Assembly: GCA_023974075.1 (NCBI GenBank)
Contig: CM043792.1
Coordinates: 9,901,456-9,965,455 of the forward strand
Length of the DNA: 64,000 bases
Reading direction: 5' to 3'
Origin: Chaenocephalus aceratus
Taxonomy: Eukaryota > Chordata > Actinopteri > Perciformes > Channichthyidae
Part shown: positions 25,298-37,789 of the stretch, in pieces
Layout: the number at the start of each line of letters is the position of its first letter
Position numbering within the stretch: position 1 is the first letter of the stretch
The notes under the pieces: model-generated
Databases searched by the model: none
What the model saw: only the letters and a program-made list of their open reading frames with translations
Told to the model about the DNA's origin: nothing
Translations under genes and position numbers: made by a program

Positions 25298-25505
25298 GTC
25301 CGCCTTTAGCTTAGCGGTTGTGATGTGCAGCCGTGCGACTGTGGTGTAGTTTGTTTATAGCATTAGGTTAGCTTTGTTTTTCTGCCGATTGCATTTATGC
25401 TTCAAAAATCACAAAACGGTGCTAATATGTGGAGATTATCCTGCTGAACAACTGTGATAAGTATCATACATGTGTGTCGGCCACAAAGCTAGTTTTCTAC
25501 AATAT
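25298..25505 (+). repeat. Dispersed repeat shared with 5.3 kb, copy 2
   Basis: Contains 'gcctttagcttagcgg', 'gtggagattatcctgctgaa', 'aagtatcatacatgtgtg' and 'ttttctacaatat' in the same order as 5,250-5,430. It looks more complete than the first copy. Confidence 0.55.
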
Positions 25506-28500
25506 AAACTGTTTTGGTATCGAGGGGAGCGCTACTTGACAATTTTCACAAGAACATTCACAAGAAAAATCAATATGTTAAATAAATGTTGAGATGGAAT
25601 TCAACAAGAATGTAAATACTCAACAGGATGAACCTTTTGTTCTTTTGACATTTGAGTGCTATCCTGAGCACAAAAAGCCTGGCTACTGCTGATACTCGAG
25701 AAATAGAACAAATAATAATGTTTGATTGCTTTCATTTGCATGTAGGGCTTTGGACTTCAGTTCTAAAGAAAAGGACATTATTTTGTCAACAAATTCCATC
25801 CCAAAGGATTAAATTATGAGATATTATTTCATGTCTTGCTATGAGGACTCTTGGGTTCGTACAGACTTACTTATGGTACACTCATGATACAAGTAGTGCA
25901 TAATAATTATATAGCTTTGAAAGACAGCTGCAAGGAGAATATTTGTTGTATTGATCACATATGCCATTTCTGTAAATATTATTGTAAATAGAGGTCATTA
26001 TTTATTTCGTTTTCTAGCTTGTTGTGTGTTATAATTAGGTCAGGTTGTATATCATGATCATCTGGCTTTTATCAGGGTACATTGGAGGTCAGGTTTAAGG
26101 GAAAAGTACAAATCAACTATTTTCTAAAGGTTAAGTTTAAGACAGATTTGATGGTGTAGCCTTTAGCTGATCATTAACTAGATTTGATATGTTGTCTAGG
26201 TTCTGATGTACCAGTAAATAACAGATGGTGACACTGCCTCTGCAATAACAAACAACAAAGAAAGCGTCATGTGACTCGATGCTGCTCAAGAGAGCAAATA
26301 GGGAATTAATGAAGAGGAAAGCTGATACACTGTAGGTTAGCAACTGGAAGAGAACATGATTACATGCTAGTGACCTGCTGGAGGAAGAGCTACTTTATTA
26401 TATCTGCTGTCATATTCCTGCTGCTCAATTCTAATACAGTAAGTTGCGTACACTGTGCCGTTCAGGCGGAACTGACTGCCACCCTCTCTAAATGTTAATC
26501 TCATTGTTATCAAATCAACGTCAACACGCATAAAAGGAGCGGAAATCACATATAGACTTTATCCAAGGATAGACAGACACTCAAGGTCAGTTTGAGTGTT
26601 TAGTTTGATTCAGTGCTGACATGAACACTAAAGAGTTGATGCTACCCCAATAGATTCAATATATATATTTTAAAACATCAGCTCCTTGTATGTCACTTTA
26701 TTGTGGATGTATGGCCCTGGGTGATGCTGATAGACTGTTTAATATATATGCATAGTATCTGTGTCGTCACCCATAGGAGTCTGAAGAGCCATTGTGAAGC
26801 TCAGTGGGGGGGCTCCGGCTGTGGCCATTGTGCCATTGTGTCGAATCCTCCACCACAGATTGATCCAATAACGGGCAAAAACGTAGATCGTCTGTGGCGG
26901 CACCAATCTGTCACTCAAAGAGTTCTCACCCTTAATGGGGCATTACTTTGAACTTCAGGTGAGTAATATAACAAATTACATCCTGCAAGGATTGTAGCAA
27001 TAGAGACCAAAACTGTTTTTCGCACTATGCTGTTAACATTTGATTTCTGCTGTAGAGTACGGCATTTAACAATGTGCTCAATGGGGTTTGCCGGGGAAGT
27101 TGTTGAGCATATCGCACTTCCGAGGTTGCTCCATAGTGCTGCACTTCAGTCATGTTTCTGCTGCACCAGGAGTCCAGGACCTTTGCTGATATCTGGTCGG
27201 TTTCCCTGATAAGACTGCTCTAGAAAGGGGCCGGTTGGAGACGAATGGATCAGCATGCATCACAACATGCCACATATAGAGGGGTGGGGATAAGGACTGA
27301 GGAATGTTCATTTCCTAACAATAACTTTGAGCCATTTCTATTCAATCATCAATATTTGGAATGAAATAGTTTCAATACTTTCCACATTCCATACATATAC
27401 AAAAAAAAGCATTAGCATTGTAGGGAAAACAACTGGCTCAATTTGAAGTTGAAGTCAATATAATCAAATATCAAACGTAATAAAGTTATCTAACTAACGT
27501 AAATTCAGTGTTCAAATATTTAAAAAGTTCTACCCTGTACAAGGTTATCAAAAATCGAAAAAAATGAAGATAGCCAAAACTATATATATATATACAAATA
27601 TATACGATATAAATATATACAAAGATCCAAGTGAAAAACATTTACCTGACTGACAATTAACCGTTTTTCCAAACATATCTAAAGGAAAACGGTTACATAA
27701 TGAGCCATGCTTTAAGTTTTTTGCAAAAGTCTCCTTGTTTCCAAATATTCTAATATGAGATTGATATTAGTTCAAATTCAGCCTCGTTTAGATTCCTCCA
27801 TTGCTTGGTACCATAACTGATAAAACAACATTTTTATCCAGCGTGACGACTATGTTTGAAATTTTAAAACAATGTGGTATCAATGAAAACACTTTTTATC
27901 AGAGTGAGAGTACGGTGCACCTCCAGTGGAGTTTTCCTGTTTGCATTTTTACGCTTGAACTTACTTGCATGTAACCTGATAATAAACCATTCATGCATTC
28001 AGAGTTTGTTTGCTCACAATTCAAAACACATCGATCTCGGCACGCTGGCATGAACCTGATGGTCTGCTTCCAGTCACAGCAGGGAGAGAAGCAGCTTGCC
28101 ATTCAAACTGCCAAGTCAGCAGAATACAGATGCAGTTAAGATTGAATGGATAGCCGTATTTATATATTTTACTCTTGGATCACTTTAATCTGCAAGTCAG
28201 ATTTAAGAGTAAACATTTTATGGGTATTGTTGAAATTCAAACATTTTTGTTGTTTGAAGTATACTGAGAATGTTTTGTTTTAATAAAACTCCAAATGTTT
28301 AACTGAAATACCACATTTAGATGATACAAAATTGCATCATTTTATACAACTCAAGTGATATTTAGGTCTATTGTATAAAGATTAGAATGCATCCTTACAT
28401 CCAGGCATACAGCCCTAAACACCTACTTACATTTTCTCTGGCTCGAACCGAGCAGCTTTACTCTTCATGTTTATTCAGAGGCACTTTATGTAAAAGTAAA

Positions 28501-30392
28501 TATGCTAACAGCATCCTGAAAAAATATGTATTTGGTGTTCGTGTTGTGATCCAAATTTCATGTGACTACTCTTTAAAGACCTGAAAATATCTATGCAAAC
28601 CTGAAAGTGTAGGTGTACCACTATGGATTAATGTTGGTTTATTTGCGATTACATCAACCTTCATCGGGTATGAACATGCATTACAACCATGCTAAATATA
28701 GTTATAATATACAAGTTGAATTACCAAAGGATCACTCAATAAAGTCAACTAGTGATGTCATTTCCAAAATTGTAAATACATGTGATCAATATTTGTATTA
28801 AATAATGGTGCTTGATATACCTGATATTACCATTTTCTAATTATTTGACTTTGGAACATCAGGTGAACATATGAATGAATGTTGTTAAGATGTTCTTTCG
28901 TGAATAGGGTAATCATTTTTGCATTGTTTAGTTTTGCATTTCTTAAAGATTTGTATTGTGGGATGCTTTAAGATGCTGTCTGTACAGACTAACCCTCAAT
29001 GTGTGCTTTTTTCACCTATCAACACAATTTAGCCTTTCTCTGATTGGATGATTTAAATGTCATAAATGTACTGTATGTTCGATATATGGAAATGATCTGA
29101 TGGTTGTTGTTATGTTGTAAAAGATGAAGGTTGACAACCCTAGAAAAACAAAAACTCTAAGAATTCTTCCGGGAAGACAAGTTTACTCAAAAGTTATTTG
29201 ACTTGTAGACAGATTCAAAAGATTCAAAAGTTTGTAGTACACATATTATATATATATGGACACTTATGTCCAAAGGTTCTAAGCAACTTAAGGTATCATG
29301 AACATGCAGCATAAGTCTGCATGAACAGAAACGTTGCTAAAAGATAAAAAATAATGTACCTTCAGCTTGGGAAATAACATGTTATTTATTTGTGAATTAG
29401 TAATGTTCTCTGGCTCAAACTAATGCAACTGTTTTGGCTTTCTATCTTGGTCAGGTGTACTGCAGTGGTTGTGGATGGCCAGCAGGGAGTGCTAAAGGCA
29501 GAGACTTCACCTTTTTCTTCAAGAAAATGTGAGGATCCCTAAGGGAACTCTGTGCAGGATTGAGAGGGTCAGATCAAGTTTGATTGCCCCTCAAATTCAG
29601 CCTGTGTGTGTTTGATAAAGTTATCCGTGCAATGATCTGACACTTGCACGAGTCTCGGCAGTCCAAAACACTCCTCCAAATCTTGCTGACAGAGGAGACG
29701 AGCGGATAGAGTTAATATGAGAAAGCTAATGAATATGAATGAGGTAAATGAAAGCTGATGAATGTTATCCCTTATTATAAAGATTGTACAATTCCCTTGA
29801 ACCTCTGCCAAGGACGCACACACAATAAAGAACACATTTGAAGAGTTAGCTTGTTTCGACGTTGATAAGGTTACATCACAAATATGGTGATATATATATA
29901 ATGTCTGTAAGAGAACAGCAAGTATTATCCGAAAGGAGAAACACTGAAGAGGCTGCAGTTAATAATGTAATAGGTTGTCCACTGTCAAAAATCAATGTAG
30001 ATTTTAACAATATCCTGGGGCGGTAAAGTTAGTAGAGTTATTAAAATGAATATGACTATTAGGGTCTTCTATTCCCGAGAGACCACTACTCTGATGAAGA
30101 GATATATACTCTCATTTTCCTCTTCATTTTCCTGGTGTCAGATCAATCATGCACCATCCCAAGTCAAGGTGAAACGCATCAAAGTGTCGTTCCCCCATTG
30201 TCAATGATTCAGAGTAAACTCCGACACACAGACGGGCGGGCAGACAAACAGAAAGACAGCATCAACAAGCGAGTTAGGGGGAAACAAACAGCCATGATAC
30301 CCGGAGAGATTAATCTGCTTTACTGCCAGTCCTCAAGAGCAAAACAGGAGGTGGGGGGGAATTCACTGTGAACAAAACTATTAGTCATAACA

Positions 30393-30405
30393 ATTAATCA
30401 TTAAC
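30393..30405 (-). promoter_or_regulatory. Candidate HNF1 site upstream of enpp7
   Basis: The minus strand reads GTTAATGATTAAT, 12 of 13 positions of the HNF1 consensus GTTAATNATTAAC. It lies about 200 bp before the enpp7 start codon. HNF1 drives many brush-border genes, which fits an intestinal ectoenzyme. This is a motif match only. Confidence 0.4.
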
Positions 30406-30462
30406 ACCATCAGGCCCAATGTACGGTAAAAAGGTCCTATGATAAAGTCTATCCAATCTACG

Positions 30463-30474
30463 AGATAAGATAAG
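30463..30474 (+). promoter_or_regulatory. Overlapping GATA sites upstream of enpp7
   Basis: AGATAAGATAAG contains two overlapping WGATAR sites, with a further TGATAA at 30,440-30,445 and a CCAAT at 30,453-30,457. They lie about 60 bp downstream of the HNF1-like site and about 130 bp before the start codon. No clear TATA box was found. Confidence 0.35.
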
Positions 30475-30603
30475 TTAGTGAAGCTTTGTTCACAAACGGT
30501 TGGCTTCAGAGCTCTCAGGTGATATGACACAGAGGTGGATCTTTTTGTAAGTGAGAGTGTCAGCTGCAGGATATAGTCAGTGTAGATCTGGGAAGTGTTT
30601 GCC

Positions 30604-33600
30604 ATGCTGTGGATTGCAAGTCTCTGCCTCCTCTTGGGGCCGTCCATTCTTGGAGCCCCGACAAACAAACAGAGACAGAAGGTGTTGCTGATCTCCTTTG
30701 ATGGATTCCGGTGGGATTACGACCGCGATGTGGACACCCCACACCTTGACAAAATGGCCAAGGACGGAGTCAAAGCCCTGTATGTCACACCTCCTTACCT
30801 CACTATCACCAGTCCAGCACACTTCAGCCTCTTGACAGGTAAAGTGTTTAATTTTCTACCACAGTGCTTCCTGTTGGTAGGGGATCTGCATATCATAGCG
30901 GAATAGGAAACTGCTCTGAATTTACTTTGCTAGAATTGAAAAAAGGCCACGGGAAAAGGGAATTAGTTGTAATTGAATGTCCCAGGGTCCAACAGCTTTT
31001 ATAGCCGAGTAAGATAATTATACTTGGATGACTGAGGGAAGAATTCCCTCCTTCTTTTCTTATTTTGATTCTCAAATCATCAGAGCCAGCTAAAAGAAAT
31101 GTAACTTCCTTGAAATTAAATTCCTCTAATCTCCGAAGTTGGTCATAAGACCTTGTCCAAAAGCTTCATGCCACTCAGCCCGTTAAGTTGATAGAATTTC
31201 TAATATGAATGTGTCACGCTGTGAATAATGAGTGCAAGCAGACTGACAGTGATTCTCTTCTGTAGGCCGCTACATTGAGAATCACGGGGTAATCCACAAC
31301 ATGTGGTTCAACACAACCAGCACTGAGAAGAAGCCTTACTATCAGACTCAGTTTGTGAATGAGTGGTGGGACAATGGCACTCTGCCTATCTGGATCACAG
31401 CGCAGCGACAGGTATGTGCAGAACAATTCCCATCTTATCTCTCTGAGACATTGTTTTGCAGTTTGCAGCACTAGAAACCATTTATCTTGACAAAACACCT
31501 ATACAAGCCTGCTGAAAAAAATCAGTTTCTGTAAAATTGAATTAAAAGTTAAGAGGTAGGCTAAAGAAATTAATTTAAATCCAGAACCAACTGATTTGGT
31601 TTCTATGTTAACCCACAGTATACAGATCAACCCTTGGCATGCTTTCAAACATGTCAAGTACATGTGTTATATTTATATGTGGGTGGTAATGTGTATTTTT
31701 CCTACCCTTCCAGGGCCTTAAATCTGGCTCTCTACACTTTCCTGGAACAGCTTCCAGTTACCAGGGAGAGGTTGCTATGGTGCAGGAAGTGGAGCCACTA
31801 TTTTACAACTACAAGAATGAGACTGCTTGGCGAGAAAACGCAGACAAGGTGATGGACTGGTTCAGCAACCAGGATCTGGACTTCATATCCCTTTACTTTG
31901 CGGAGCCAGACGGCATCGGTCACAGGTACGGCCCCGACTCCCCGGAGCGACAGGAGATGGTGAAGCAAGTGGACCGGACGGTGGGCTACATTCGACATTC
32001 GGCCGAACAACACGGGCTGAACGACAGACTGAACATCATCATTACAGCAGACCACGGCATGAGCTCGGTGTACCGAAATGGTCTAGTGGAAGAGATCACG
32101 CTGTCCAAAATTCCAGGGTTCTCCTTCAGCGACATTGCCTTTCACCTGGTGGACTTTGGGCCTTCTGGGATGTTGTTGCCTAAGCCGGGCAAGCTACAGA
32201 AGGTCTATGACGCTTTGAAGGGGTCACATCCACACCTCCATGTGTTCAAGAAGGAGGAGATGCCAGAGCGCCTCCACTTCGCCAAAAACGATCGAATCCT
32301 CCCCATCATTTTATGGTCCGACCCTGGATATGTAATCAACGGGGTAAGTTGAAATATAGGAGTAAAGTCTCCTCTGTTAAATCTTTCTTGGTCATACATT
32401 TGTTGTTTGACGCCTGGAAATATAAACTGTTTACACAATCAGTTAGAAATGATCAATCGTTATCAAACAAATGCTTTCTCTGCCATCACTGAATTGGGTT
32501 TAGCCAAAAAAGCAACATGTTGGAAAGTTAAAACCATAGAAAGATGTGCAGCAGGAGTTTTCTGCCCGCTGCAAATACTATTGATTTACCCTTTAAAGTG
32601 AACAGTCACCTCAGGTTGCCATTTGTGCCAATCACCGTGCCAAGCTACAGAGTGCAGTTTCAAAGCAGCAGCAACATTTGGAAACAGTACTACAACTGAG
32701 ATTATGAATATGACTAACTGATTATAGGCAAGGCAAGTTTATTTATATAGCACCTTTCAACACAAGGCAATTCAAGGTGCTTTACAAAAATGAAAGACAT
32801 TCAGACAGGCATTTAAAAACAGTGTAATAACTAACCCGAGCAGCATACACAGAGAAAACCATCCAGGACAAAGTCCCCAGACACTGATTACCTGGGGTTA
32901 CTAGCCCCAAATGTTCATTAACGAAACACAACCGCTCAGTTTCAATTAAAAGCAGTGGCAAAAAGAAAAGTCTTCAGCCTGGATTTAAAAGTAGCAAGAG
33001 TTGCAGCGGACCTGCAGGTTTCTGGGAGTTTGTTCCAGATATTTGGAGCATAATTATTACATTATGACATTACATGTTACTTGTTAGACGCTTTTATCCA
33101 AAATGACTTACATACTCAATACTGTGGGCAATCCCCACAGAAGCAAATTGTGATGAAGTGTCTTGCCCAGGGACACAACGAAATGCTGACTGCAGTGGGG
33201 TTTGAACCTGTGACCACCAGACCAAGGCTCTATCCACTGCGATATACGCCTCCTTAATAATAATAACTGAACGCTGCTTTACCATGTTTAGTTCTGACTC
33301 TGGAGACAGACAGCTGACCAGTCCCTAAAGACCTGAGAGATCTGGATGGTTCATAATTTAGCAATAGATCAGAGGCTCCCTCTCCTCTGTCATCATCCTT
33401 TTGGACCTGTCTGCTGCATTCAACACGGTGAACCATCAGATCCTCCTTCACACTCTCCAAGAACTTGGAGTTTCAGGCTCTGCACTTTCCCTCCTCACCT
33501 CATACCTCAAAGACCGTACCTACAGGGTAACTTGGAGAGGGTCAGAGTCCGACCCTTGTCAATTAACTACAGGGTCCCTCAGGGCTCTGTTCTTGGTCCC

Positions 33601-36600
33601 CTCCTCTTCTCCCGGTACACAAACTCGCTCGGATCAGTCATTAGCCCGCATGGTTTTTCATAACACTTCATAACACTGCTACTGGCCCTTCCTACATCCA
33701 GGACATGGTTAAACTGTACACCCCAGCGTGTGCACTACGCTCTGCATAATAATAATAATAATAATTCCTTGCATTTATTATAGCGCTTTTCCAGTGCTCA
33801 AAGCGCTTTACAGATACACATTACACATATTTTGTATACATGCAATGGTCACTGTGGACAATACCCACAGGAGCAAGTTCAGGTGAAGTGTCTTGCCCAA
33901 GGACACAACGGCTTTACAGATGCAGCAGCGGCGGGTTTCACCCCTTGATCTGATGATCATTGCACAGCGCACTGCGCCACACCGTCCATCTTCACGCCTC
34001 GAAGTCATCGAGGCGCTTTTACAAGTACACATCGATATTATACATGTACTGTGGACAATACCCACAGGAGCAAATCCGGGTGAAGTGTCTTGCCCAAGGA
34101 CACAACGGCCTGACGCAGCGGGTTTCGAACTGGAGTTCCCCAGCACCCCCCTTGATCTGATGATCAGATGCACAGACCACTGCGCCACCCGTCCCATCAG
34201 CCAAACAGCTCGCTGCTCCCGCACTGCGAGGGGGGGACTCAAGTTCCCATCAGCAAAAACACATGGGTTTGCTATCCTGGCTCCAAAATGGTGGAATGAG
34301 CTCCCCATTGACATCAGGACAGCAGAAAACCTGCACATCTTCCGGTGCAGACTGAAAACTCATCTCTTTCGACTCCACTTCGAGCGATAGAATTACTAAC
34401 AAAGAATTACTAACAAAGCACTTATATACTAATAAAGGACTGGCTTATCTACAGCCAGTTGAGTAGCACTTGAAATGTTTGGCTCTATGAAACCTGATGT
34501 ACTTATATGATTCTGTGTTCTTCAAGGTTGTGTCTTCCTGGTCGAATGTACTTATTGTAAGTCGCTTTGGATAAAAGCGTCAGCTAAATGCAATGTAATG
34601 TAATGTAAAAATGTATTTTGGGCCTAAACTATTCAGTGCTTTATAAACCAGCAGCAGTATTTTTGAAATATATTCTTTGACACACAGGAAGCCAGTGTAA
34701 AGATTTCAGAACAGGAGTGATGTGATTCTCTTTCTTAGTGTCAGTGAGGACTCGAGCAGCGGCGTTCTGAATCAGCTGCAGCTTTCTAATAGATTTTTTA
34801 GTGAGACCTGTAAAGACACCATCACAGTAGTCTAGTCTACTGAAGATAAAAGCATGGACAAGTTTTTCCAAATCCTGCTGTGACATTAGTCTTTTAATCC
34901 TAGATATATTCTTTAGGTGATAGTAGGCTGATTTAGTAATTGTTTTAATGTGACTGTTAAAACTCAGGTCCATGACTACACCTAGATTTCTGGCTTTATC
35001 TGTTGTTTTGAACATTGCAGACTGAAGCTCAGCGCTAACTTTTATACGTTCTGCCTTGGCTCCAAAAACCATTACCTCAGTTTTGTCTTTGTTTAATTGG
35101 AGAAAGTTCTGACACATCCAGTCATTGATTTGTTCAATGCACTTACTCAGTGTTTGAATTGGAGCATAGTCTCCTGGTGAAATGGTTATGTAAATGTGTG
35201 TGTCATCGGCATAACTATGGTAACTTATTTTGTTGTTTTTCATTATCTGAGCCAGCAGTAGCATGTAGATGTTAAAGAGAAGAGGCCCCAAGATGAAGCC
35301 TTGAGGAACCCCACATGTCATATTTGTCAACTCAGATTTGTACCTATAGAAACAAAGTTGTTTCTGTCCTTTAAGTAGGATTCAAACCAATTTAGAACTG
35401 TTGATGAAAGTCCCACCCGGTTTTCCAGTCGGTCTAGTAATATGTTGTGGTCAACAGTGTCAAATGCAGCACTGAGATCTAATAATAACACTGAAGTTCT
35501 GCCACTGTCTGTGTTTAAGTGGATGTCATTGAAGACCTTTACAAGAGCAGTCTCAGTGCTATGGTTTGGACGAAATCCTGACTGGAACACATCCAAAAAG
35601 CTATTTAAATGAATAACTGATATCATAAAAAGGTCTTTAAATGCTGAATGAGTGGAAAATAATCAGTCGTGTGAATCCACAGATAAAGCATTGGTGGAGA
35701 AAGTCTAGAGGTTATGACTGGTTATGATTATGATGGTATGACCTGATTCTTTCTTCTCCCTATTTATGGCCACTTAAAGTCCTCTTAGTTTGATCTGAGA
35801 AGGATAAGCTTGTTGAAGCTGTTACATAACTGCTAAGATATGCTGATACTTCTATCACATTGTGTTGGTGCTAAATACAACATGCAACTATGAAGTAATT
35901 TGCCTTATGATTGTTTTATGAAAGTTTACATTTTAGAGATGATCATTCAGCAAATCTCTTTAGTTTATCGAAGTCACAAATAAAAAACAGTCATTCATCC
36001 TCCAGAATGGAAATGACTCTTTCTCTTAGACAATACCTCCCTCTGCTGACTAAATAAGAGCAAGCCATTATGTGTCAACTCTGCTGCCATTAATAAAATC
36101 ACTGGCTTATAACAGTTCAAATAAAATTGAATCTAACAAACTGGGTCATGCATGCTATGTGATCCATCCCTCTGTGTCCTTGCAGTATTTTCCGGTTCAG
36201 TTCCACAAGGGTGAGCACGGCTTTGACAACCAAGACATGGACATGAAGCCCTTCTTCAGGGCAGTGGGTCCAGCATTTCACAAGAACCTGGAGGTGGGGC
36301 CTTTCGAGACGGTGGACATCTACGCCTTGATGTGTCACATCCTGGGCATCAAGCCGGAGGTCAATGACGGCCACCTGAATTCCACCAAACACATGCTGGT
36401 TAGCAGCACTACTACTCAGGGTGAGTTTACATCAGACTAATGAGTCTCTCCCTGTGGCCGCAAAAGTGTGTCGCTCCAACACCTGCTCCTTCATTACTAG
36501 GCCATTCATCCATCATTTCCGACTTCACATTATGTCCAAATTAGAGCCACTGTAGGTTAAAAGTAGAAAGTAGATTGAGGATTGCTTACGGTAACTTTGG

Positions 36601-37323
36601 AAAGATTTTAAGAAAGGAGGTCTAAACTAAGGACAACAAGTGTCTGGTTTTAAATCAATTATAATGCTGGTGGTTTTCTATACGTTTTACTTGTCACAAC
36701 AAATGCTATGAAATGCCCATTAATCAATTTGTGGGTTTACCTCTCAATAGTATCTACATTTCACAAATATGGTGAGCGAGTATGTGATTTTCTAAAACAG
36801 TGGTTTTCTGTATTTTTTAGCAAACGTTCCTCAAGCTAAAATAATGTGCATTTGTTGGAGACTATTTTTAGGCGATTAAGTGCTGTAGTATTTTGTCAGC
36901 AGGACATTTCTGAAAGCACCAAAGCATAGTTGATGGATGATAATCTAGTTTTTGTGCCACGCAGTAAAGAAGTTATTGAAAAGAACGTAAAAGTTGTCAC
37001 AGCGCCATCGTGTGGTTGGTTGATGCAATGTAGGGCCTGAGTAAAGACATTACTTTTGTTGTGCCGTTTTGTTAGGCAATGTACTTTTAGGGGAACAGCA
37101 GAAGAAGGAAAATATTACTATGGTCCCATATACTTTGTTTATATAGAAAAACAATTCAATGTGATCTCTGTCATTTCAATTTCATCTGTTTCCAGGTGAA
37201 GACGTGGATTTCCTGAACAATATATTCAATGGACTGGCAGCAGTAGCTGGATTTCTTGTTGTAGTTTTTATCATGGTGACATCCCATAAATTACTCAAGG
37301 ATAAACGCAAGAATAAAAGGTAA
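30604..37323 (+). CDS. enpp7: Alkaline sphingomyelinase-type ectonucleotide pyrophosphatase/phosphodiesterase 7
   Basis: Exons 30,604-30,838, 31,266-31,411, 31,714-32,343, 36,186-36,420 and 37,196-37,323 join in frame with GT/AG borders to give 457 aa. ENPP7 hydrolyses sphingomyelin to ceramide and phosphocholine at the gut brush border. Visible parts: signal peptide 1-17; phosphodiesterase fold with metal ligand D33 (SFDGFR), nucleophile T69 (TITSPAHF), D193 and H197 (EPDGIGHRYGP), D240 and H241 (ADHGM), H348 (GEHGFDN); a C-terminal membrane segment about 428-444 followed by a basic tail. The whole length follows human ENPP7, including IENHG, NMWFNTTS and DPGYVING-type blocks, rather than ENPP4, 5 or 6. 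ATG at 30,604 is the first in-frame ATG and begins the hydrophobic signal. Intron 3 is filled with nested retroelements. The ending is uncertain: the TAA overlaps a possible splice donor (GT at 37,320) leading to 39,542. Confidence 0.95.
33051..33254 (-). mobile_element. tRNA-derived SINE with GGATAAAAGCGTC-type LINE tail
   Basis: On the minus strand the 5' head has a near-consensus A box TATCGCAGTGG (33,234-33,244) and a B box GTTCAAACC (33,199-33,207). Next comes the core 'tgtgtccctgggcaagacac', then the tail 'ttttggataaaagcgtc' ending in ATGT-rich repeats. It interrupts the minus-strand L2 between its AAFS and APNIWNK codons. The core resembles the V-SINE group; that name is from memory. 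Confidence 0.75.
33748..33988 (-). mobile_element. tRNA-derived SINE with L2-type (ATT)n tail
   Basis: The minus strand has a head with GGTGTGGCGCAGTGCGCTG (A-box like), a degraded B-box region 'ggtgaaacccgcc', the core 'tgtgtccttgggcaagacac', then a tail 'tgtaaagcgctttgagcact' and (ATT)n. It is inserted in the second LINE between its 'ALRSA' and 'SAKQLAAPA' codons, together with the copy that follows. Confidence 0.75.
33989..34198 (-). mobile_element. Second SINE copy in tandem, tail shortened
   Basis: The minus-strand A box TGGCGCAGTGG (34,177-34,187) and B box GTTCGAAAC (34,122-34,130) both match the pol III consensus. The core is the same as in the preceding copy, but the L2-type tail is missing beyond 'aagcgcctcga'. 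The two copies lie head to tail. Confidence 0.75.
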
Positions 37324-37789
37324 TGGTTGACAATTTGTAACTATTTTATTTATCATCCTTGTTTTTTCTCTGAATGGCTAAACAATATGGGTAAAACAAT
37401 ATTGTGTTTTGTTATTAGATATTAATAGTAATGTCACAATATCGCAATTGTAATCAAAATCAATTTATAATATTTTAAATAATTCCTCTGTAATGATTGC
37501 ATCAGACCAAAATCCTTAATATTTATCATATTAAAAAAATGTATTTTCATTTTGTTTTAGGGCCGGGACTTTAACGCGTTAATTAAGATTAATTAATTAC
37601 ACAAAAATTAACGCGTTAAAAAAATTAACGCATTTTAATCGCACTTTAATCGCACTTATTTTTGCACAGCGGAACGTTTCTCACTGGATGAGTATCAGGC
37701 GTACCGATTATACTGGAGCACCAACTAACGTTCATGACTTCAGCATGGGACTTCAAACAACAACAAACCACTGTGAACAATAGTCAAAC

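Larger units (their letters stand above)
20126..30390. other. Gene-free interval upstream of enpp7
   Basis: No supported exon. Contents seen: a (CTC)n run at 21,521-21,549, a dispersed repeat fragment at about 22,580-22,860, a 25-bp tandem duplication at 23,683-23,732, a GGA-rich run near 24,625-24,643, a repeat at 25,298-25,505 and TA-rich runs at about 27,580-27,620. Blocks at about 20.9-21.9, 23.6-24.0, 24.4-24.9 and 29.5-29.9 kb look unique and contain ATTA-core words, and could be conserved regulatory DNA. Confidence 0.45.
33361..34609 (+). mobile_element. Second L2-clade LINE, plus strand, internally deleted
   Basis: Encodes LLDLSAAFNTVNHQILL and GPLLF-type RT blocks (33,375-33,663), then the C-terminal 'ATGPSYIQDMVKLYTP' block, and after two SINEs the 'FAILAPKWWNELPIDIRTA' block (34,240-34,390). 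The tail is 'gtaagtcgctttggataaa' plus 'agcgtcagctaaatg' and (ATGTA)n. The central RT, with the YADD region, is missing and the frames are broken. It sits inside the minus-strand L2. Confidence 0.85.
32724..35640 (-). mobile_element. L2-clade LINE in enpp7 intron 3, broken by nested insertions
   Basis: Minus-strand LINE in three pieces. 34,610-35,640 encodes RT blocks (GFRPNHSTETAL, LLDLSAAFDTVDH, GVPQGFILGPLLF, YADDTHIY, SRLDYCDGVF) with a frameshift or break near 35,328. 33,255-33,360 encodes the 'YEPSRSLRSLGTGQLSV' block. 32,724-33,050 encodes the 'WNKLPETCRSAATLA' block and the 3' end with 'tatttatatagcacctttc' (plus strand). The pieces are collinear in one L2 protein, showing that the sequences between them inserted later. 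It is antisense to enpp7 and 5'-truncated. Confidence 0.9.

Noticed and set aside
34122..34187. True tRNA gene on the minus strand
   Set aside because: A and B boxes are present, but the head is followed by a SINE core and sits in a nested repeat; no cloverleaf acceptor pairing was seen.
30604..37323. Assignment to enpp4, enpp5 or enpp6
   Set aside because: Sequence blocks through the whole protein follow ENPP7, and the neighbour is cbx2 as in human 17q25.
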